From NCBI RefSeq assembly GCF_900635955.1, contig NZ_LR134201.1, positions 2,976,001 through 3,040,000 of the forward strand: DNA of 64,000 nucleotides, read 5' to 3'. Both the position numbers and the translations under genes were made by a program. The notes below the pieces were generated by a model, which saw only the letters and a list, made by a program, of their open reading frames with translations, searched no databases and was not told the origin of the DNA. The stretch is from Cedecea lapagei. Lineage in GTDB: Bacteria > Pseudomonadota > Gammaproteobacteria > Enterobacterales > Enterobacteriaceae. Shown in pieces: positions 60,216-64,000 of this stretch (position 1 is its first letter; every line of letters starts with the position of its first letter).

Positions 60216-61616
60216 ATGAGCGTTGTGCCTGTAGCCGACGTACTCCAGGGCCGTGCCGCCGTTGACAGCGAAGTCACCGTGCGCGGGTGGGTGCGTACTC
60301 GAAGAGATTCAAAAGCTGGTATCTCCTTCCTCGCCGTCTATGACGGCTCCTGCTTTGATCCTGTACAGGCCGTCATTAATAATTCTCTGCCCAATTACAA
60401 TGAAGACGTTCTGCACCTGACAACCGGCTGTTCCGTGATTGTCACCGGTAAAGTGGTTGAGTCTCAGGGCCAGGGCCAGGCGTTCGAACTCCAGGCGACC
60501 AAAGTAGAAGTGACCGGCTGGGTTGACGATCCGGACACCTATCCGATGGCGGCCAAACGCCATAGCATCGAATACCTTCGTGAAGTGGCTCACCTGCGTC
60601 CGCGCACCAACATGATTGGTGCCGTGGCCCGCGTTCGTCACACGCTGGCTCAGGCGCTGCATCGCTTCTTCCACGAAAACGGTTACTTCTGGGTTTCCAC
60701 GCCGCTGATTACCGCCTCTGATACCGAAGGCGCAGGCGAGATGTTCCGCGTTTCAACGCTGGATCTGGAAAACCTGCCTCGCACCGCAGAAGGCAAAGTC
60801 GACTTCGACAAAGACTTCTTCGGTAAAGAAGCTTTCCTGACCGTGTCCGGCCAGTTGAACGGCGAAACCTACGCGAGCGCGCTGTCCAAGGTTTACACCT
60901 TCGGGCCAACCTTCCGCGCTGAGAACTCCAACACCAGCCGTCACCTGGCTGAGTTCTGGATGCTGGAGCCGGAAGTGGCCTTTGCCGATCTGGACGATGT
61001 TGCCGGGCTGGCGGAAGCGATGCTCAAGTACGTCTTCAAGGCCGTACTGGAAGAGCGCATGGACGACATGAAATTCTTTGCTGAGCGCGTAGATAAAGAA
61101 GCCATCGAGCGTCTGGAACGCTTTATCTCCGCCGATTTCGCCCAGGTGAACTACACCGACGCGGTTGAAATCCTGCTGAACTGCGGCCACAAGTTCGAAA
61201 ACCCGGTTTACTGGGGTGTCGACCTCTCTTCCGAGCACGAGCGTTACCTGGCCGAGCAGCACTTCAAGGCACCGGTAGTGGTGAAAAACTATCCGAAGGA
61301 CATCAAGGCCTTCTATATGCGCCTTAACGAAGACGGTAAGACCGTTGCCGCTATGGACGTCCTGGCGCCGGGCATCGGTGAAATCATCGGTGGCTCCCAG
61401 CGTGAAGAGCGTCTGGATGTGCTGGACGCGCGTATGGCTGAAATGGGTCTCAATAAGGAAGACTACTGGTGGTACCGCGACCTGCGTCGCTACGGCACCG
61501 TTCCGCACTCAGGTTTCGGCCTTGGCTTTGAACGTCTGATCGCCTATGTGACTGGCGTGCAAAACGTGCGTGATGTGATTCCGTTCCCGCGTACGCCGCG
61601 TAACGCAAGCTTCTAA
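60216..61616 (+). CDS. asnS: Asparaginyl-tRNA synthetase
   Basis: The 466-residue class IIb synthetase attaches asparagine to tRNA-Asn. The N-terminal OB-fold (EVTVRGWVRTRRDSKAGISF) binds the anticodon. Class II motif 2 is seen in FGPTFRAENSNTSRHLAEFW and motif 3 in HSGFGLGFERLIAYVTG. Length is the same as E. coli. It is closed by a terminator at 61628. Confidence 0.98.
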   Translation: MSVVPVADVLQGRAAVDSEVTVRGWVRTRRDSKAGISFLAVYDGSCFDPVQAVINNSLPNYNEDVLHLTTGCSVIVTGKVVESQGQGQAFELQATKVEVTGWVDDPDTYPMAAKRHSIEYLREVAHLRPRTNMIGAVARVRHTLAQALHRFFHENGYFWVSTPLITASDTEGAGEMFRVSTLDLENLPRTAEGKVDFDKDFFGKEAFLTVSGQLNGETYASALSKVYTFGPTFRAENSNTSRHLAEFWMLEPEVAFADLDDVAGLAEAMLKYVFKAVLEERMDDMKFFAERVDKEAIERLERFISADFAQVNYTDAVEILLNCGHKFENPVYWGVDLSSEHERYLAEQHFKAPVVVKNYPKDIKAFYMRLNEDGKTVAAMDVLAPGIGEIIGGSQREERLDVLDARMAEMGLNKEDYWWYRDLRRYGTVPHSGFGLGFERLIAYVTGVQNVRDVIPFPRTPRNASF

Positions 61617-61627
61617 ATTCGAGAAAA

Positions 61628-61660
61628 CCAGAGGCCAGCTTCCGCTGGCCTTTTTTACGT
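61628..61660 (+). terminator. Terminator of asnS
   Basis: AGAGGCCAGC and GCTGGCCTTTT pair around TTCC and are followed by TTTTTAC. Confidence 0.9.
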
Positions 61661-62212
61661 TTCAATACCAAAGGTCTATTTTCTTCAACGTTCGTTAAAC
61701 AAACGTCAATTTCAACCCTCTTTCCCGACTACCCCGTTACCAACTATTTCTGCCTCACACTCTTTAACATAAATTGCGCTTAAGTTTGCTCGCGCGGCTA
61801 AATAGTGATGGGCATAGCACATTTGCTCACTTTTCGCACAGACATCCAGACATCCAAAAACAAGTCAAAAAATAAACAATTGTGAACATAAAACATTCAA
61901 CTGTTAACCTTATGCGGATTAAACATAAGTAATTCATATATATATGCTTAGAAATCACGCTTTCATGTTGCGCTGAAAGCGAAATTTGAAATGGTTCACA
62001 AAGTTCCCTTAAATTAACATTTAGTTACACATATTTTCTTTTTGAAACTCAGTTTAGACATTTGTAGCACTTTCAGGCTAGCGAAACGGTTTCATGGATG
62101 GAAAGATGCCAGACAGATACAGAAAGACACCAAACTATCATCAATAGTTCCGTAAAGAATTATTGACGGCAGTGGCAGGTGTCCATAAAAACCACAATGA
62201 GGGTAATAAATA
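61661..62212 (+). promoter_or_regulatory. ompF control region and leader
   Basis: The 552-base gap holds no gene. OmpR-type sites lie at about 62019-62080 (TTAGTTACACATATTTTC, then TTTTTGAAACTCAGTTTAG and TTTGTAGCACTTTCAGGC), matching the F1-F3 sites of E. coli. The -10 element is probably AAAGAT at 62102-62107. The leader of about 105 bases ends TGAGGGTAATAAATA before the start codon, the region that pairs with MicF in E. coli. The AT-rich part from 61860 to 61960 may hold the distal F4/IHF elements. Confidence 0.75.
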
Positions 62213-63295
62213 ATGATGAAGCGCAATATTCTGGCAGTGGTTATCCCTGCTCTGCTGGTAGCCGGTGCAGCTAACGCTGCAGAAATCTATAACAAAGACG
62301 GCAACAAAGTAGACCTGTACGGCAAAGCTGTAGGTCTGCATTACTTCGCTAAAAACAACGGTGATAACGCTCAGGGTAACGGCGACAAAACTTACGCCCG
62401 TCTTGGCTTCAAAGGCGAAACTCAGATTAACAGCCAACTGACCGGTTACGGCCAGTGGGAATACAACTTCCAGGGTAACAACTCTGAAGGCGCTGACGCT
62501 CAGAAAGGGAACAAAACCCGTCTGGCGTTCGCTGGTCTGAAATTCGGCGACGCAGGCTCCTTCGACTACGGTCGTAACTACGGTCTGGTTTACGATGCAA
62601 TCGGCGTGACCGACATGCTGCCAGAGTTCGGTGGTGACACCGGCAACAGCGACAACTTCTTCTCCGGCCGTAACGGCGGTCTGGCCACTTACCGTAACAG
62701 CGGTTTCTTTGGCCTGGTTGAAGGTCTGGACTTCGGCGTTCAGTACCTGGGCAAAAACGATCGTGCTGACAACCCAACTCGCTCTAACGGCGACGGCTGG
62801 GCGACTTCCGCAAGCTACACCGTTGATGGCTTCGGTGTTGTAGGTGCTTACGGCGCAGCTGACCGCACTAACGATCAGCAGAAACTGACTTACGGCCACG
62901 GTGCTAAAGCAGAACAGTGGGCTACCGGCCTGAAATATGATGCGAACAACATCTACCTGGCAGCGCTGTACGGTGAAAGCCGCAACGCAACCCGTCTGAC
63001 AATCAACAAAGTCGATGGCTTCCTGAACAAAACTCAGGACTTCTCCGTTGTTGCTCAGTACCAGTTCGATTTCGGCCTGCGTCCATCCATCGCTTACTAC
63101 AAATCTAAAGCGAAAAACGTTGAAGGCATCGGCAGCGAAGATTACCTCAACTACATCGACGTTGGCGCGACCTACTACTTCAACAAAAACATGTCTACCT
63201 ACGTTGACTACCAGATCAACCAGATCGACAAAAACAACAAGCTGGGCGTTGGCGCAGACGACACCGTTGCTGTTGGTATCGTTTACCAGTTCTAA
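62213..63295 (+). CDS. ompF: Outer membrane porin OmpF
   Basis: The 360-residue product starts MMKRNILAVVIPALLVAGAA as E. coli OmpF, with mature start AEIYNKDGNKVDLYGKAVGL. The constriction loop motif PEFGGDTGNSDNFF is intact, and the protein ends VAVGIVYQF with the terminal phenylalanine needed for barrel assembly. It forms trimers passing small hydrophilic solutes and many antibiotics. The position between asnS and aspC and the conserved control region identify it as OmpF rather than OmpC. Extracellular loops differ from E. coli. Confidence 0.96.
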   Translation: MMKRNILAVVIPALLVAGAANAAEIYNKDGNKVDLYGKAVGLHYFAKNNGDNAQGNGDKTYARLGFKGETQINSQLTGYGQWEYNFQGNNSEGADAQKGNKTRLAFAGLKFGDAGSFDYGRNYGLVYDAIGVTDMLPEFGGDTGNSDNFFSGRNGGLATYRNSGFFGLVEGLDFGVQYLGKNDRADNPTRSNGDGWATSASYTVDGFGVVGAYGAADRTNDQQKLTYGHGAKAEQWATGLKYDANNIYLAALYGESRNATRLTINKVDGFLNKTQDFSVVAQYQFDFGLRPSIAYYKSKAKNVEGIGSEDYLNYIDVGATYYFNKNMSTYVDYQINQIDKNNKLGVGADDTVAVGIVYQF

Positions 63296-63327
63296 TTTCA
63301 GCCATTTGTTTGTCTGAAACGTTTAGA

Positions 63328-63352
63328 AACAGGGCTTCGGCCCTGTTTTTTT
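63328..63352 (+). terminator. Terminator of ompF
   Basis: AACAGGGC and GCCCTGTT pair around TTCG and are followed by seven T residues, 33 bases after the stop. Confidence 0.93.
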
Positions 63353-63480
63353 ATGGCAAAAAAGTAGAATAAACCCGATGTTAGCGTTAACCGTTTCTTT
63401 TTGTCGCAAACGGTTGGCAATTCGTAAAACAGCAGTTAACCTGAAAGCGATTTCCCCCGATATCACTAATGGAACCCGTC

Positions 63481-64000
63481 ATGTTTGAGAACATTACCGC
63501 TGCCCCTGCCGATCCTATTCTTGGTCTGGCCGACCTGTTTCGCGCCGACGACCGTCCAACTAAAATCAACCTCGGCATCGGGGTCTATAAGGACGAGACC
63601 GGTAAAACCCCCGTACTGACCAGCGTGAAGAAAGCAGAGCTCTATCTGCTGGAAAATGAGACCACCAAGAACTATCTGGGTATTGATGGTATTCCTGAGT
63701 TTGGCCGCTGCACGCAGGAGCTGCTGTTTGGTAAAGGCAATGCGCTGATTGCCGACAAACGCGCTCGTACGGCACAAACCCCGGGCGGTACCGGTGCGCT
63801 GCGCGTTGCCGCTGATTTCCTGGCAAAAAATACCTCCGCGAAACGCGTCTGGGTAAGCAACCCTAGCTGGCCTAACCATAAAAGCGTGTTTAACTCCGCC
63901 GGTCTGGAAGTGAAAGAGTACGCTTACTACGATGCGGAAAATCATAGCCTGGACTTTGATGGTCTGGTTGCCAGCCTGCAGGCTGCGCAAGCGGGTGACG
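63481..64000 (+). CDS. aspC: Aspartate aminotransferase, partial (3' end beyond right edge)
   Basis: ATG at 63481 opens MFENITAAPADPILGLADLF, identical in layout to E. coli AspC, and 173 codons are present. AspC interconverts aspartate and oxaloacetate with PLP. The N-terminal substrate-binding NLGIGVYKDETGKTPV, TPGGTGALRVAADFL (PLP phosphate contact) and VWVSNPSWPNHKSVF (with the PLP-stacking tryptophan) are visible. The PLP lysine lies beyond the edge. Confidence 0.97.
   Translation, partial: MFENITAAPADPILGLADLFRADDRPTKINLGIGVYKDETGKTPVLTSVKKAELYLLENETTKNYLGIDGIPEFGRCTQELLFGKGNALIADKRARTAQTPGGTGALRVAADFLAKNTSAKRVWVSNPSWPNHKSVFNSAGLEVKEYAYYDAENHSLDFDGLVASLQAAQAGD

Noticed and set aside
1..64000. 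CRISPR arrays, rRNA genes or origins
   Set aside because: No regularly spaced direct repeats of CRISPR length, rRNA sequence or DnaA-box clusters were noticed on reading the window.

Overview
The window is chromosomal DNA of a member of the Enterobacteriaceae. From about 9.7 kb to the right edge the gene order follows the E. coli K-12 22-21 min region: serT, yccA, tusE-yccX, rlmI, hspQ, yccU, yccT, mgsA, helD, yccF, yccS, sxy, sulA, ompA, matP, ycbZ, fabA, rmf, pqiCBA, uup, rlmKL, ycbX, zapC, pyrD, ssuEADCB, pepN, pncB, asnS, ompF and aspC (cut by the right edge). The proteins are near-identical to E. coli in length and motifs, but several extra loci show it is not E. coli. The genus cannot be fixed from the sequence alone.

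Layout. (1) 1-1099: an AT-rich gene running off the left edge, with a PD-(D/E)xK nuclease-like motif. (2) 1100-2210: a scrap zone with an IS30-type end and transposase N-terminus, an unidentified broken coding remnant and an IS3-type OrfA fragment. (3) 2211-9730: the integrase-proximal early region of a lambdoid/Rac-like prophage inserted at the 3' end of serT. It holds a truncated wHTH gene, replication proteins P-like and O-like (DUF1376), YdaT/YdaS-like proteins, a RacR-like repressor, small ORFs, an Rrf2-like regulator, a RecE-N/DEDDh exonuclease chimera and a tyrosine integrase with a DUF4224-like N-terminus. A roughly 20-bp element, ATCGAGTTTTGACCAATG, recurs four times at gene boundaries of this prophage, and its half-site also forms a palindrome in front of the repressor. 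No structural or lysis genes are visible.

(4) 9730-12.5 kb: serT, an orphan OppA-type binding protein and yccA with a perfect CpxR box. (5) 12.5-19.9 kb: an inserted CS1/CFA-I-type (alpha) fimbrial operon with chaperone, major pilin, usher and tip adhesin. It is flanked by a divergent MarT/FidL-like regulator pair and a distal LuxR-type regulator. (6) 20-34.8 kb: housekeeping block including SOS-controlled sulA, ompA, and fabA with FadR/FabR sites. (7) 35-39 kb: an AfuABC/FbpABC-type ABC importer inserted between fabA and rmf. (8) 39.1-50 kb: rmf, the pqi operon, uup, rlmKL, ycbX, zapC and pyrD with its translation-control leader hairpin.

(9) 50.2-54.5 kb: the sulfonate operon, in which ssuD carries a one-base frameshift. 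(10) 54.5-64 kb: pepN, an inserted ankyrin-like gene of unknown function, pncB, asnS, ompF with its OmpR-type control region, and the start of aspC. The accessory insertions (prophage, fimbriae, importer, ankyrin-like gene) all lie between otherwise syntenic core genes.
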